Assembly (NCBI RefSeq): GCF_020382885.2
Contig: NC_058513.1
Coordinates: 18,253,641 to 18,317,640, forward strand
Direction of reading: 5' to 3'
DNA from: Scatophagus argus
Taxonomy: Eukaryota; Chordata; Actinopteri; Scatophagidae
Length of the DNA: 64,000 nucleotides
Shown in pieces: positions 1-12,020 of the stretch. Both the position numbers and the translations under genes were made by a program. Position 1 is the stretch's first letter. Each line of letters starts with the position of its first letter. The notes beneath the pieces are model-generated. The model made no database searches. It was given only the letters and a program-made list of their open reading frames with translations, and was not told the origin of the DNA.

Positions 1-67
1 TTAAAGTGGGTTTATTTATTCACTGGTCTAAATTTCTTAACCATTAATGTCTATACTTTCCTCTCAG

Positions 68-889
68 GCCACCCTGCATTCCACAGCCAAGGGCAAGGCC
101 AAGATACAGAAGAAGCTGGAGAAGAAGAAGCAGGTTGATGGAACGTTCAAGATCTATGAGGATGGAAGGAAAAGTGTGCGCTCGCTGTCCGGACTGCAGC
201 TCGGCAATGACGTCATGTTCCTCAAACAGGGCACATATGCCAACCCCAAGGAGAAGTCACGTCTCAACATCCGTGACATGTTCTCCCATGACAATGATGA
301 TGATGCCGACACCATCTCCCGTGCCATGAGCGACCCGGGCCTCCACGAGGCTGCATATTCTGAGATCAGCGCTGACTCCGGACGTGATTCCCTGTTCACC
401 CGTCCCGGACTGGGCACCATGGTGTTCAGGAGGAACTATATGAGTGGAGGCATGTTTGGTATAGGGGCACGGGATGATGGGAGTGTAGCAGGGAGTGAAC
501 CTGTGGGACAGGCACCTAATGTTCGTCTACGAGGACATCTGCCTCGACGCTCGCCCAGCTTTGATGAGGACAGTATTGGCAGCGCCTTGAGCCTGCAAGA
601 GAGAAATCTTCAGGAGTTGCCCTGGGAAGAGACTGAAGTTGGCTTGGATCAGGACCTTGAGCCAGAGAACAGTCCTCTGGAGACTTTCCTGGCCTCTCAA
701 GGCCTCGGCGAATTCATGCAAATCTTCAGGAGGGAGAAGATTGACCTGCAGGCTCTGCTGCTTTGTTCAGATCAGGACCTTACCAGCATTCACATCCCTT
801 TGGGCCCCCGGAAAAAACTTTTGGATGCCTGCAAGAGACGTCTAGACACCCTAGATGAACCAGAGGCCATTGAAGACACTGAGCTTTGA
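68..889 (+). CDS. ush1g: Usher syndrome 1G protein (SANS), last coding exon, 5' part outside window
   Basis: This exon follows a pyrimidine-rich acceptor ending at 67 and encodes 273 residues to a TGA at 887-889. It holds the central (CEN) region of SANS, roughly residues 1-200 of the exon, which begins with a Lys-rich stretch. A SAM domain follows from about residue 200 to 262 ([10 protein letters not shown] through [10 protein letters not shown]). The protein ends in DTEL, a class I PDZ-binding tail. In this family the tail and SAM domain bind harmonin, and the central region binds myosin VIIa in the stereociliary tip-link complex of hair cells and in photoreceptors. The N-terminal ankyrin repeats expected for a ~460 aa protein must lie upstream of base 1. 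ANKS4B is the nearest alternative, but the LETFLAS and EDTEL wording fits SANS better. fads6 follows on the same strand, as in other vertebrates. Confidence 0.95.
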   Translation, partial: ATLHSTAKGKAKIQKKLEKKKQVDGTFKIYEDGRKSVRSLSGLQLGNDVMFLKQGTYANPKEKSRLNIRDMFSHDNDDDADTISRAMSDPGLHEAAYSEISADSGRDSLFTRPGLGTMVFRRNYMSGGMFGIGARDDGSVAGSEPVGQAPNVRLRGHLPRRSPSFDEDSIGSALSLQERNLQELPWEETEVGLDQDLEPENSPLETFLASQGLGEFMQIFRREKIDLQALLLCSDQDLTSIHIPLGPRKKLLDACKRRLDTLDEPEAIEDTEL

Positions 890-2195
890 AGGTCAGATTT
901 TCTTTTAAATGGGAAGCTCCGCTGTCCTTTCCTACCAGATAAAAAGCTGTTAATTTACTGTTTCAACGTGCATCATTTGTGTTGATGATATTTATTGTGG
1001 ACAGCAGACATCACTGAGTTGTGGATGCCCTTCCTTTATGTTAAACCTGAGATTGGTTGTTTTTGGCCTCTTTGGGATGAAGAAGCTGTTAACCACTGAA
1101 GTATTAATGCAGCTGGAAGCTTGATGTAACAGTGGTCAGTCGCAGTAGGAAAATCCCCTGTGGCCAAAAAAGAGTTTGACATCTGTTGGCAAGATGCCTT
1201 GAACTGAAAAGGAAACTCAGTTATTACTCTCTGTATTATGAATCTTAATCCATGAAAGTTATATTTATAACGTAAACTCACCGTAGACTTTCAGAATCTG
1301 CAGTTACATGTTACTCCTCCATGGATTTTAACAACAAAACCGGCTAATTAGACATATGATTAAGAAATTTAATCAAACAGAATAACTGTGAACACCTGTG
1401 CAGGTGTGCAGCAGACGCCACAAGACCAGAAATCTGCCACTACTGTTACTGGCTAAATGGCACCATCTAGTGGCAACACGTGATAAATGAGATGAGATTT
1501 GGACATTTGGAGGCCAATTTAGACAATTCATCACACATTTTATCAGTCATTCATCATGTTACTGTTTGCATTGATTTACCGGATTAACACACAATGAAGA
1601 TGATTTGCATACATGATTGTGGTTCCATGAAGGCAGCATGGAATCTGAGCGTCTGACTGGAATTAAAGAAAAAATAATAAACATTTTAGGGAAAAGCTTT
1701 GCCACATATACAAACACATGCACACTGATCTGTTTGTATATAATCTCTTCATTTAGCCTGTCTGTGAATATAACTGCATACTATATTAGCTCATGTATCA
1801 GTAACTGATTGATGTATTAATGAATGTACTTCATTCTTTGAATATATTGTTTGTTATGTCTTCACTGTACAATTTTCTTATTTTAAATGTGTTCTGTGGC
1901 ACATAAACAATAGTGACTTAGTATTTATGGGGTCATTTATGGATTAAAATATCTCCAGACTGACGGTTCTGCAAACACTGTTGCAACAGTGAAAACATTG
2001 GTTATCTGAGCGCCTGCTCGATAACGCTGTTTCCTGTCTGGTTTCACTGAAGGCCTGTCTGTCTGTCTGTCTGTCTGAGTATGACATGATGTGCTTGAAT
2101 GTTGGTAAAAATCTGCTTTTGTATCTGCAACCATAATTATCTTTTACTAAAATAAAGATAAAAATGTTGTTCTGTGTGTGTGCATGTATTTTCAC
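890..2195 (+). other. ush1g: ush1g 3'UTR and downstream flank
   Basis: AT-rich sequence without a plausible exon. The first strong poly(A) signal (AATAAA) is at 2151-2156, followed by a GT-rich stretch at about 2168-2182 that suits a downstream cleavage element. This implies a 3'UTR of about 1.3 kb. A short CTGT-type microsatellite lies at about 2054-2077. The hAT element at 2196 begins about 40 bp after the poly(A) signal, so it sits just beyond the probable transcript end. Confidence 0.6.
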
Positions 2196-3074
2196 CAGTG
2201 TTGTGTGTAACGCGTTACTGTAATCACATTACTTTTATCAGTAACGCAGTAGTGTAACGCGTTACTGTCGTGACTTATGAAATTACATTACAGTTACTAA
2301 GCCAAAAATCATGTCGTTACTTCAAGCTGCGCAGAGCGGGAGGACAGAAAACGTAACCGAGCGTCCCCTTTCATGCGTGTTGACGCAGCGCACTCATTTG
2401 ACCTCATCCACGTGACCTCACGTAACTATGGCGCCACGCGAATTCATGGAGGATGCGGCGGAGCGGAAATGGGAACGCACGCCGCCTAAGACGTCTTTTG
2501 ATGGGTGGAAACACGCGCACAACTTCGCGTTTGTCGAGCGGAAGGACGAAAACGTGACGGTAAAGTGAAACTAACAGCACATCAAATCTCTGTTAGCATC
2601 TGCGAAGGCAACATGCTGCTAACACAAAGCTAGTGGCTAAACGACCGCAGACCCCGGATGAAGCATAAACAGACACTTAATGAGTGAATTAAGTTAAGAG
2701 TGAAAGCTTAAGTCTTAATTTTATTTTGAGACATTTTGCATGCCTTGTTTTGGCAAATTTTCTTGCAAAGTGATTTTGAAATGCATAAAAGATAGAAGTT
2801 GTGTTCCGTGTTTGTCCTTTTCATCAGAATACAGATTTGTGCTGATCTGGGGAGATAAACGGTTTCACTATATGTTGTTAATTGTTTTTGAGTTATGGTG
2901 CATCTTAGTTATGGGATTTTTTTTTTTAGAGTAACTCAAAATATGTAATGTAACTAATTACTTTTAGCACTGAGTAATTAAGTAAAGTAATTACTTTTTT
3001 AGTTTAGTTACTTTTTAAAAAGTAACCAGTAATGTGTAATACATTACCTTTTTTGAGTTACCGCCCCAACACTG
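2196..3074. mobile_element. Non-autonomous hAT-type DNA transposon, 879 bp
   Basis: The element starts CAGTGTTG at 2196 and ends CAACACTG at 3067-3074, a perfect 8-bp terminal inverted repeat. Behind each end are several subterminal copies of GTAAC/GTTAC, including two AACGCGTTACTG blocks on the left, as is typical of hAT ends. The 8 bases before it (ATTTTCAC, 2188-2195) and after it (ATTTTCCC, 3075-3082) match at 7 of 8 positions, the target duplication length expected for hAT. There is no transposase catalytic region, only a 46-codon open frame. A deletion derivative of an autonomous element is the simplest reading. Confidence 0.85.
2428..2568 (+). pseudogene. 46-codon relic ORF inside the hAT element, possible first exon remnant
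   Basis: An ATG at 2428 opens a 46-codon frame ending at TGA 2566-2568. It lies in the CpG-richer left third of the transposon. The peptide begins MAPREFMEDAAERK and contains a Trp/Phe/His-rich stretch (FDGWKHAHNFAFV). A splice-donor-like GGTAAAGTGA overlaps the stop, so this could be the surviving first exon of a transposase gene whose rest was deleted. I do not recognise the peptide with certainty. Confidence 0.35.
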
Positions 3075-3082
3075 ATTTTCCC

Positions 3083-3885
3083 ACATGCAGCCAGTCTTGT
3101 GATGTGCTTTGTTTTTTACCTCTGAGTCTGAAACACTTGACGCTGATGGTCGATTGGTGCTTTCAAAGTGCACCCTGCAGTCAGCTTGACCTTGAGCTGA
3201 GAGTACAGCACTGATATTAGATATGTGCACACAGATACTCTCATCTGGACCTTCAAATAAACACACCGCAGCTATCAGGCCACATTCCTGCACACCAACA
3301 TCTTCCCCCCCTTCCCCCCAGTAAAGAAACAACCGAACAGCCACTGTTAATCCACTCCTCAGGCCTCCTTTCTACCTCTCCTTTCCCAGGACATTTGCCA
3401 AGGTTACAGAGACGGGAGGGGAGGGAGGCTGACACAAAGAAACACAAGGGGGTGAGCGTCATGCAAAATGCATGAGACACTGGAGAGGGGGGAGAAGTCT
3501 GAGCTGAGCAGCTCCGGATGAGGATTTTTTGGAGCCGTGGCGTCACAGGGCAGCCTCACATCTTCGAGTCGTGGGACAGTAAATTCCACTGCTGCTCGAT
3601 TGCATCAGGAGTCAGCTGACAGGAGAAAGAAGAGAAGAAACTGTGAGAGGGGCGAGGAGGGGGGTAGGAGAGGAGGGTCTGTGAGGCTCTGGAATCAGCA
3701 AGAAGGGGGCCGGGCCTCTCTGACAATGCTTCTCTCCAATAAGGACTTTCGCAATGCAAACTCTGACCTGTGGACTTAGTGCTCAGGGAGCAACGTGTCG
3801 GGAGCGTCCGGCGCCGGCTGCTTGCGGGAGGACACAAACCGCACGGTGACTTTGTCTAGAGCCTGTCGTCAGCTCAGGAACCGAG
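3083..3885 (+). other. ush1g-fads6 intergenic region and probable fads6 5'UTR
   Basis: No coding exon was seen. Purine-rich tracts (about 3405-3440 and 3625-3710) create open frames on both strands that resemble no family. The last several hundred bases before 3886 are GC-rich and probably contain the fads6 promoter and 5'UTR. No TATA box is evident. Confidence 0.4.
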
Positions 3886-6800
3886 ATGCAGAGCGTCCCG
3901 GAGGAGTGGAGGGAAGGACAGGATGGGAGGACGGGGGACGTGCTAGTCAAGAGGAAAGGGAACGAGGAGATGAAGGGAGACGGGAGGAAGAATGGAGGGA
4001 CAGGTGGTGAAGAGGTGGAGAAGGAGTCAATGATGATGGAGCTGACGAGGCTGGTGCAGAAGGTGGTGAAAGAGAGCAGCTGGTGGGAGAGGAGGGGGAT
4101 CGACTGCAGCATCCTGGCAGCAGCCTTTCTCAGTCTGCCACCCGGTAAGCCTGGAAACCTCACACAGCTGCTGGCTGCTGGCTCGCAGCTCGCTGAGACC
4201 AAGATGGGATGGTCAATCCAAAACTTCTTCATGTCGTGCCTTTAAGTTTTTGAGTTCATTTATGGCATCAGCCTGAACTGAATCTGACACACTTGCATCA
4301 TGTCAGTGTTGATTCGTGAGAGCTTTTCTCTCTCTTTACCACCTCGTATTATACTTACTGTATTAACTCTATGATGCACAACTTGCAGGAAATGCAAAAT
4401 TCCCATCACAAGGTAATTAAAATGACTTATTTGTTTCTCAAAATAGGGCTGAACTAACGATAGTTTACATTCTGAATTATTATTGTGAGCAATGCAGATC
4501 ATAACTTTTGAAATCCTTTTGTGATCCAGCAGTCAAAACGTTTACTGTCAGAAAACTAAAAGAACTATAAAATATTCACATTTGATGAGCTAAAATCAGT
4601 AAAGAATTGCAATTTTTGCTGTTAATATCAGTTTCTTATGAAAATATAAAGTTATTATGGATTGTGGCCTTTTTACAAATAAAGTAAAATAAGTAAATCG
4701 ACTGATTGTTTCAGTCCTAATCGTCTCATTATTTAATTTATGTTCTCTGAAAAGCGTGTTTGCACTTCTAACACACAAACCAGCTCTTTCAGTCCAGCAC
4801 TGTTGTCATAACTGGTTTACACATTCACAGCACCCCCCCACCCCCCTCCTCTATGTGGGTCACTGAGGTCATCTACTGACCTCAATTAGGACGAGTGCCT
4901 ATTGTCACTCATGTCACCCGATCATTGGAGCTGACAGCTTTCAGCAGCGCCACAGGACACCTGGTTCAAGTTTAATTTGTCTTATAGACTCGTAAACACG
5001 CCTGCAGTTTAACAGATCGCTGACGCATTTCAGCCTCTTATCCTTAAACCATAAGGGTGAAAAAATACTCACTCCTGACTTGAATGTGGCGTCACAGTGG
5101 GGCTGAGGAGGCGCCTGTCATTGTGTACCGCAGAGCTTGTGACTTATCACCCTGAAATAGGCTGCTTTGAAATACGAGGTGCAGTATATTAGCACGGTTT
5201 TATTGGGTTAGGAAGGGAAACGGGCCACCTAAACCCTGCTGTTAGAGCCAGCCAGAGAAGCTTCAACAGCTGCTTGTTTTGCAGGGTTGTGATGGATAAA
5301 AAGTCCACTCTGTTACCAAAGTGCAAACACACCGACTCAGCATTTCATTAATTGTGTAACATGATCACTTTGACGTCATTTTATCGTCAAACTGAACAGA
5401 TGGAACAATACTGTGAATGTTTAAATGTTGACGAAAAGCATATTTCTGCATTATGTGGAAGCCTACAGATAATGTAGACGGAAACATTACGCAGCGATGT
5501 AATCATGCGAGGAGCCCCGTGTGTGATGACTCAGCACAGTCACCTCCAGTTAAGGATAAAGTTTCCTTCTTGCACCTGATCTTCCTTCCTGTCATGGTTG
5601 AGCGTCTCGCTGCCACTGCAGAGGAATGAATGAATGGATGGGTGCTCACTGCATGTTTTCAGCCACACAGCAGTGTTGCTGTGGGAATAGCAGTCTGGGT
5701 CAGTCAGTCTGTTGATCCCACACTTGGGCCCACAATCCAAAAGCTCACCGACGACTGCATGGCTTACCATGAAAATACCTGTTTATGGTCTACAGAAATC
5801 TCTGCCTGAGCTGTGAACATTTTAACTAAGTGTGGTGTGTACATATGCTAACACGCTAACATATCAAACATTTCATGTTCAGGGTTAGCAAGATGTTAAG
5901 TAGTAGTTAAGTCTGCATTAATGAGCGCTAGTGCTAGCGTTTAATAAATCTGAACTGTGAGGGGTCACAGAACTAGCACATATTTACAAATCAAATAACT
6001 GGAATAAGGACTTAACATCAGCCAAAAGAAAAACGAAGGCAAGTGTGCTGCTATAAATTATGTACTTTCAGTAAATGTAAATAGACTGAATGTCTTTTAG
6101 CCTTCCTGCTGCTGGGCTCCTCTCGGCTCCTGAGCTTCTCAGCCGGCGTGCTGCTGATGGGCGTCGCCCACGCCATCATCACCGTCAAAGGGACACACCT
6201 GGCCAGCCACGGGGCTCTGAGCGAGTCACAGGCCTGGGCGAAGTTCTGGGCCGTCTTCTTCATCGAGGTGAGACATCATTTAACGCCTGAGGCAGAGCTT
6301 ATTTCTGAGTTCATCTCAGTCTGTAGGCTCAGAGGAAAAGTTTGACATTTTGGGTTGGAGGATGCGTATTTGCTGACAGTTCGATAAGAAGTTTGATACC
6401 ACGTTTGTGCAGGGAAAATATGAAAATTGAACTAGCAGTCACTTAGCTTAGCTTAGCATAAAGACCAGAAACGGAGAAACAGCCAGCCTGGCTCCATAGG
6501 TTCCAAAAACCTCCCACCAGCACCCATAAAGCTCAGTAATTAATGTTACATCTCATGTGTAAAATGCACAAACGCTGAAGTCATGTGGCTGGACTACTTC
6601 CTGGCCTTGCTGGTTGCCTGGCATCTGCAAAGTGACGACGACACTCCAGGAAGTGACTGAGCCCTCTGATAAATAATCCGGATCACGAAATGCTCGTGTC
6701 TTGTCTGTTTTGTGTTGATTAGGAGGAGTTTTTTTCTTGAGCTGCTGATAGTTTCCTCCTGTTTCCAACTGTTATGCTAAGCTAACTGAAGCTGAATTCT

Positions 6801-9800
6801 CCTCTCCCTCTGGTCAGCAAAGAAGATAAGCTTTTGTCTCAGAATGCTGAGCTATTTCTTTCAGCTGTGCACCATTAGATGTGGCAGATGTGTGTGAGCG
6901 TATGAATGTGAGTCAGGACAACCTTCCCTGTGTAAATAAAGGTGAATTCCAGCCCGTTTGTGACCCACAGAGACAGTAGTGTTTACCAGAGTGAATGATT
7001 ACACTCCGTGGATGTGCTCAACACTGCCAGTCAGGTTGTTAGGCATGTTGTTGTTTGTGCTTTAACAGTTCAGTGAACTTGAGAACCCCCGATGCAGATG
7101 TTTACTGAACATTCAGTAGATCTTTGAGTAAACCAAATGTCTGCTGCTTATCAAAGCAAACAGCAAAGGACACATATTAAAACTAAGCCGATCAATACTA
7201 ACATTGATTTTCCAGCTTGATAACATTCATTGATTGTTTTATGTGTTGCATCAGTGACAGTTTTGCTCGTGTTCACCCACTCAGATCTGCGGCTCCTTCT
7301 CAGCGCGAGCCGGCATTCAGGGCCACATTAAGATGCATCACGCTCACACTAATGTCATCGGACTGGGAGACTCCAGCATATGGAAGGTCCCCTTCTTGCC
7401 TCGCAGCGTCTACCTGTTCGTAGCTCCCCTGGCTGTGCCCATCATCACTCCCCTGGTTGCACTCGGTAAGAGGCGCCACAGGACCAGGGATGGTTTCTGG
7501 CTTTGCTCAAATATTTCAACATTAACTGTGATTATCAGCATAAAGTTGAGACGGGTTTCTTACCGTCTGATGCTGTTCATGTGCCCATGTTAGCTCGCCT
7601 CTCTCACTCAGGTGAGTTTATTCTCATACATGTGATGGCTTCTGATTGTCTGGGTTCGCAGCTCAGCTCAAAGGACACTCTTTGGCTCACGTCGTTAGGA
7701 CCGTCCTGATGGTAACGCTGGGCCTGTATTCGCAGTACTGGCTGCTGATCCACGTCTCCGGGTTCCTGTCACCTCTCACCGCTCTGCTCTGCATGCTTGT
7801 GTGCAGAGCGATGTTCTCTGTGCCGTACATCCACGTCAACATTTTCCAGGTGAGAAATACCTGCAGCTGACCTGCTGCACTGTACACGTCCATGCAGAGT
7901 GAGCAGCGCTGGCGGCTCTGTGAGGCTGTACTTCAACGCAGTGGTGCTTTGAGTCAGAATACTGATGCTAGCAGGTTTAATGTACTAAACACACAGCACG
8001 CCCACTCCTCCTAACCCTGAGGTTTCTTCCATTTTTCACCCTGAGGTTTCTTCCATTTTTTCCCGTTAATGGTTTTTCTGGGAGTTTTTCCTTAGTCGAT
8101 GTGAGGGTTGAAGGGCAGAGGATGTTGCTGATGTTATGTTAAGCACTTTGAGACAAGCTGCTTGTAAAAATGGGCTGTACAAATAAAGTTGACTTGACTA
8201 GCTCTTTAGTTGGTCATAAGCCTGGACTGAAGAAATGTCGACCTGATGATGGCGCTACATGAGAAGTTAAGGAAGAATTTTGAAGTCAGGGCCTTATGGC
8301 GAGGTCCAGTACCTCAGCTATGCAATGCTTGGGGCAACTGCGGCGGTCAAAGTTAGATCCACTAAAAGTGCTTTTCTAGCCACTCTCAGGCTGAGGTTTT
8401 TACTCCAACACATTTTTCACAATTTGCTGACATTCTAAAGACTAAACATCAGATTGCGATACATTAATTGCCAATGAAAATAATCATCAGTTGCAGCTTT
8501 ATTTGAAAATAGGACAGATGTGAGGAAAAATCGCACCCCAAAGTCCATTTAGTAGCTGTTCTGGAGCTCACAGTCATAACCACATGAACTTCATCAGCCA
8601 GCAGGGATGAAAAGTCCTAAAAGTCCTCAGGAAACTCAAACTCAGCTGGGTGAAACCCATCTGCTGATCGAGATCGTGTGACATGACTGAAAGCTCCAGA
8701 TGAGCTACTAACTGGAGACGGATATGCTGCAGCCAAGCATGTGTTCACCTCACAGATTTGCTGTCTCGCAGATTTCATGCCAAACGATTATGAGCGAACC
8801 TCTCGTTACGCGGCCTTCTGAGAAACTCTTGTTCGGTGCAGCTTTGTGTTCTCCTGCATCAGACCAGTTGGGGAGCTGAAAGGGTGAAAAGGAACAATTC
8901 ATGCGTGATTTTCCCAGATGGAGTCTGAGTCCTGCAGGCCATTGTGCATTGTTCTGATCAAAGTGTGTGAAGGTGGATTATAGCAACGTTCTTGACGTGA
9001 AGTCAGGGCTCTAACAAGAGGAAATGTTTGTTCTCTCTGGGCGGTCAGGCTGAAACCTGTTCACCCCGGTCTCCTGGTGCTGTTGTTGGCCATCGTCCGG
9101 TGTCTTTCCCCCTGAACTCAGCGTACTTCCAGCTGAGCATGACCTGTGGTTTGGTCAACTCTGGTGTCTCATTTGAAAACAATGTACAATGAAATACTTT
9201 TTGCACACTGACACTGTGTACTTCATGTTCTTCATTTTGTATGTATGAATGCTGTGGGGGTGCTTTTCCTGTTGTTTTGGTCTGTCTGTGCTCAACAAAT
9301 ACTGAAATTCGAGGAAGTGAAATCTATTCTGGTTGAGTTGGTTCCAGTCTTTCGGATCAGTGCCGACAGACATTTAACCAAACTCGTCTCAACCTGTGTG
9401 TCACTGGCAGCACATCGGCCTCCACATGTTCTCCCCGACCCGTCGACCGAAGAGGATCTACCAGATGACGCACGGAGTCCTGAACCTGCCGCGTAACTTC
9501 CTGCTGGACTGGATGTTCGGACACTCGCTTATCAACTGCCACGTGGAGCATCACCTCTTCCCCTTCCTCTCCGACCACATGTGTTTAAAGGTACGAAAAT
9601 CATTATGTTAAATTCATTATGTTAAGACTCATTTTCACTGCAGTGGCACAATGTTTCAGTTGAACTGAAAGAGTTGGTAACAAACAGGAACTGGTCCTGC
9701 GTCTCTGCAGGTGAAGCCCGTCGTGTCCAAGTATCTGACTGAAAAGCAGCTTCCGTACCAGGAGGACAGCTACGTCTCCCGCCTGCGCCTTTTCTTCCAC

Positions 9801-9860
9801 AAGTACCAGGAACTGATGGTGTTCGCCCCGCCGATCACAGAGCTGGTGGGAGTGCAGTGA
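3886..9860 (+). CDS. fads6: Fatty acid desaturase 6 (six exons, 374 aa)
   Basis: Exons: 3886-4144, 6101-6267, 7285-7465, 7662-7849, 9411-9590 and 9711-9860. All have GT-AG borders and agreeing phases. The product is a multi-pass membrane di-iron desaturase of the FADS6 type, without the cytochrome b5 domain of FADS1/2. Three histidine boxes are visible: HLASH in exon 2, HIKMHHAH in exon 3 and HVEHH in exon 5. The protein ends APPITELVGVQ, the characteristic FADS6 tail. The acidic, low-complexity first ~50 residues are poorly conserved in the family. The conserved part starts near ELTRLVQKVV and SSWWERRGIDC. ATG 3886 is the first in-frame ATG of exon 1; later in-frame ATGs exist. The enzyme's substrate is not established in the family. 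An ER membrane location is inferred. Confidence 0.95.
6335..6835 (+). repeat. Dispersed teleost repeat in fads6 intron 2 (GCTTAGCTTAGCATAAAG family)
   Basis: The segment carries the marker strings of a family I recognise from many fish genomes: GACATTTTGGG at the start, GCTTAGCTTAGCATAAAGAC near 6449, then AAACAGCCAGCCTGGCTCC, CCAGCACCCATAAAGCTCA, GGTTGCCTGGCA near 6611, and TTATGCTAAGCTAACTG near 6773. The two GCTTAGC/GCTAAGC blocks are in inverted orientation. No coding potential. A shorter reverse-strand piece of the same family is in an exoc7 intron at 25735. The class (SINE-like or DNA element) is not certain. Confidence 0.7.
7990..8205 (+). repeat. Retroposon 3' tail in fads6 intron 4
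   Basis: This contains a repeated CTGAGGTTTCTTCCATTTTT, then GGGAGTTTTTCCTTAGTCGATGTGAGGG, then TTAAGCACTTTGAGACAAGCTGC. It ends ATAAAGTTGACTTGACT, a short tandem tail. This order matches a widespread fish LINE/SINE 3' end whose tail is a short direct repeat. The GGTTTCTTCC unit is duplicated at 8020 and 8044. No ORF is retained. Confidence 0.65.
8206..8290 (+). repeat. Fragment of a dispersed teleost repeat (GACCTGATGATGGCGCTA family)
   Basis: GGTCATAAGCCTGGACTGAAG followed by CGACCTGATGATGGCGCTAC and GAGAAGTTAAGG matches a common fish dispersed repeat. A second fragment from another part of that family is at 38270-38390. Too short to define ends. Confidence 0.5.
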
Positions 9861-12020
9861 TGGAGAGGCAAACAGCATAAGCCGAGAGAAAACCTGTTCA
9901 GACTGACGACTGCTGCTGTTCAGAAGCTTCCGTGTTTGCGTGCGTTTCTGGCTCCAAGGTCCAGGTTTGAATAGTGTCTAGAGTAGGTTTTTAACCAATG
10001 ACACACTGATACGTGATCTTAGGAAATCTTTTGTGGTTGATTTTTTTAATTATTATGTTTATGAATGAATATCCTGTGCTTTTAGAGGTAATGTAATAAA
10101 TAGCACAAAAGCTGAGTTGATTGGGTTGAATGTGTGCTGTGTTAGACGTCACATGAGTCACAGCCTTTGAACTGACCTGGGGTCTGTCTCATGAAGCAAA
10201 TGATTCGACTTGGTGATGCGCTCTGAGTACCTGCTGCCTCCCGTAACAGCAGCGTGGAGAGATTCAGAACAATGTGCAGCTTGTCACATTTGCATCACAT
10301 GGTGTGATGCTGAGCTAGCTGGCTGGTTAGCATGTAGCGTGTAGGTCATCTACGTTTTCTCCAGGTTAGAGCAGGAGTAGTTCAGTTTTTCTGTTCATGT
10401 TTTTATTTCTTCCTGTGGTCTTTATACTGCACAGGCTAATGACCTCCTGGTTCCATCTCCACACTGTATTTAACAGACCGACAGACAGGCTTCTCATTTA
10501 ACTCAAGCTAATTTCCCATAATGTGAAACTGCTCCTTTAACAGAATCTGTTTCAGATGAAGCTGTTGCACACAGCAGCAATGTGTCTTTACCAGACTGAA
10601 ACCTCTGAAGTGGATGAACACCACTGATCCTGTTTCGTTTCCATAGTGACAGATGTTGGTGCTGCTGCTGTCAAACCTTTAATTCTGTGTGTGTTTCCTC
10701 CACAGCACATCTTTGACTGCACTGTGGTTACAGTACACACAGTGAAGACACAGTGGTGTCTTTGCTGTTTTATTTCTCCTGGTAATAAATTTAACATCAA
10801 TTTTCAAGAATTAAATCTTGTTTTATTGCCTTTTATTGATAAATCTCAGTATTCCAGTATTGACATGTCTGTGCTGCTTATATTAATTTCTCCATATCCT
10901 CATTAAATAAATGTTAAATTGTGTATTTAAACACAGAAAATTAACTATCCATAATTTCTCTGAAACTATTGACAGCTCTTGAGAGTGAGAACACAGAAAC
11001 AAAACATTGTGGTGTTTACTTTTGCCACTTGGGGGCAGCACAACAAACTGCAAACACAACACTGACAAATCATCTTTAACTTGAGTTGAGTTAGCACAGA
11101 TCCATCACGAAGCGTCTCAGACGCGTCCGTCCGCCCACCTTCTCTGAAACGCTGAGTACAATTCAGAACAGGGATGGTTTTTTCAGACACATTTATGATT
11201 TTTTGTGGATTCATCCGGTGGAAAAAGCCAGTATTACTTTTTCTGCTGTCTCTGTCTGCACATCTTAGTAAAATCACAAAGAAATTGTACTAAAGATTTT
11301 AGAAAGATTTTTTTCATAAACAAAAGAACAATCCATGTCTCTGATTGGGTGATTGTGCATGTGATTAATCACATGACCACATGAGAGCTGCTCTAAATGT
11401 TCCTCTTGATGAGTGTCTTGTTGGTAACCACAGATTCTGGTCACATGGAGGCAACATGCGCCCTGAGTTTACTTTGTGAGTTCGCTGATTCACTCAGTGT
11501 GTTTACATTTTCACCGCATGTTCTCCTTGTACTTTGGAGCGACGATTTCCTCGCTTTTATCAAGACAGCTTAATCATGTTGTAGCAGATACAGCGGAGCA
11601 ACAGTGCAGTCCATCAGTGGGGTACGGAAAAACTGCAAACTCTCAGAGCCTTGAAGTTTCTATTGACGTCCAGACACAATGCATGTGGAGGACTGCAACT
11701 CTGCACTGCTGTGTTCCTCATTTGTGGGCTCCACCCTGTGGTTTCTTTTTACTTCAGGGAAGGGGAGGGGAGGGATTTTGTGTGGGGGTGTATCACTGTT
11801 TGCCGGCCCGCCTGCTTGCATACGAGAGCTGTAGGGGTGGTTAACATTTGGACTGAAACTATGGGCCTTGACTGACGTCCAGTAGGTGTGGCTTTCCAGG
11901 CTCTTCACGGTGATCCAGGAACTGCCAGCTAACAAAAAGTGGCTCATCCTGTTCTACTCAGAGAGCGTAAAAGAGTGGAAGTGAAGCCGGCTGACAGCAG
12001 AGCAGGAAAGGCTGAGGATC
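9861..12020. other. fads6 3'UTR and fads6-trim16 intergenic region
   Basis: The likely fads6 poly(A) signal, AATAAA, is at 10095-10100. A second AATAAA occurs at 10785-10790. The rest is AT-rich, apart from a GC-richer stretch at about 11940-12020 just before the trim16 ATG, probably 5'UTR. The open frames here are not conserved-looking and no exon with paired splice sites was found. Confidence 0.5.

Noticed and set aside
3783-4232. 149-codon reverse-strand ORF rich in Ser/Pro
   Set aside because: Antisense of the purine-rich first exon of fads6. No family signature.
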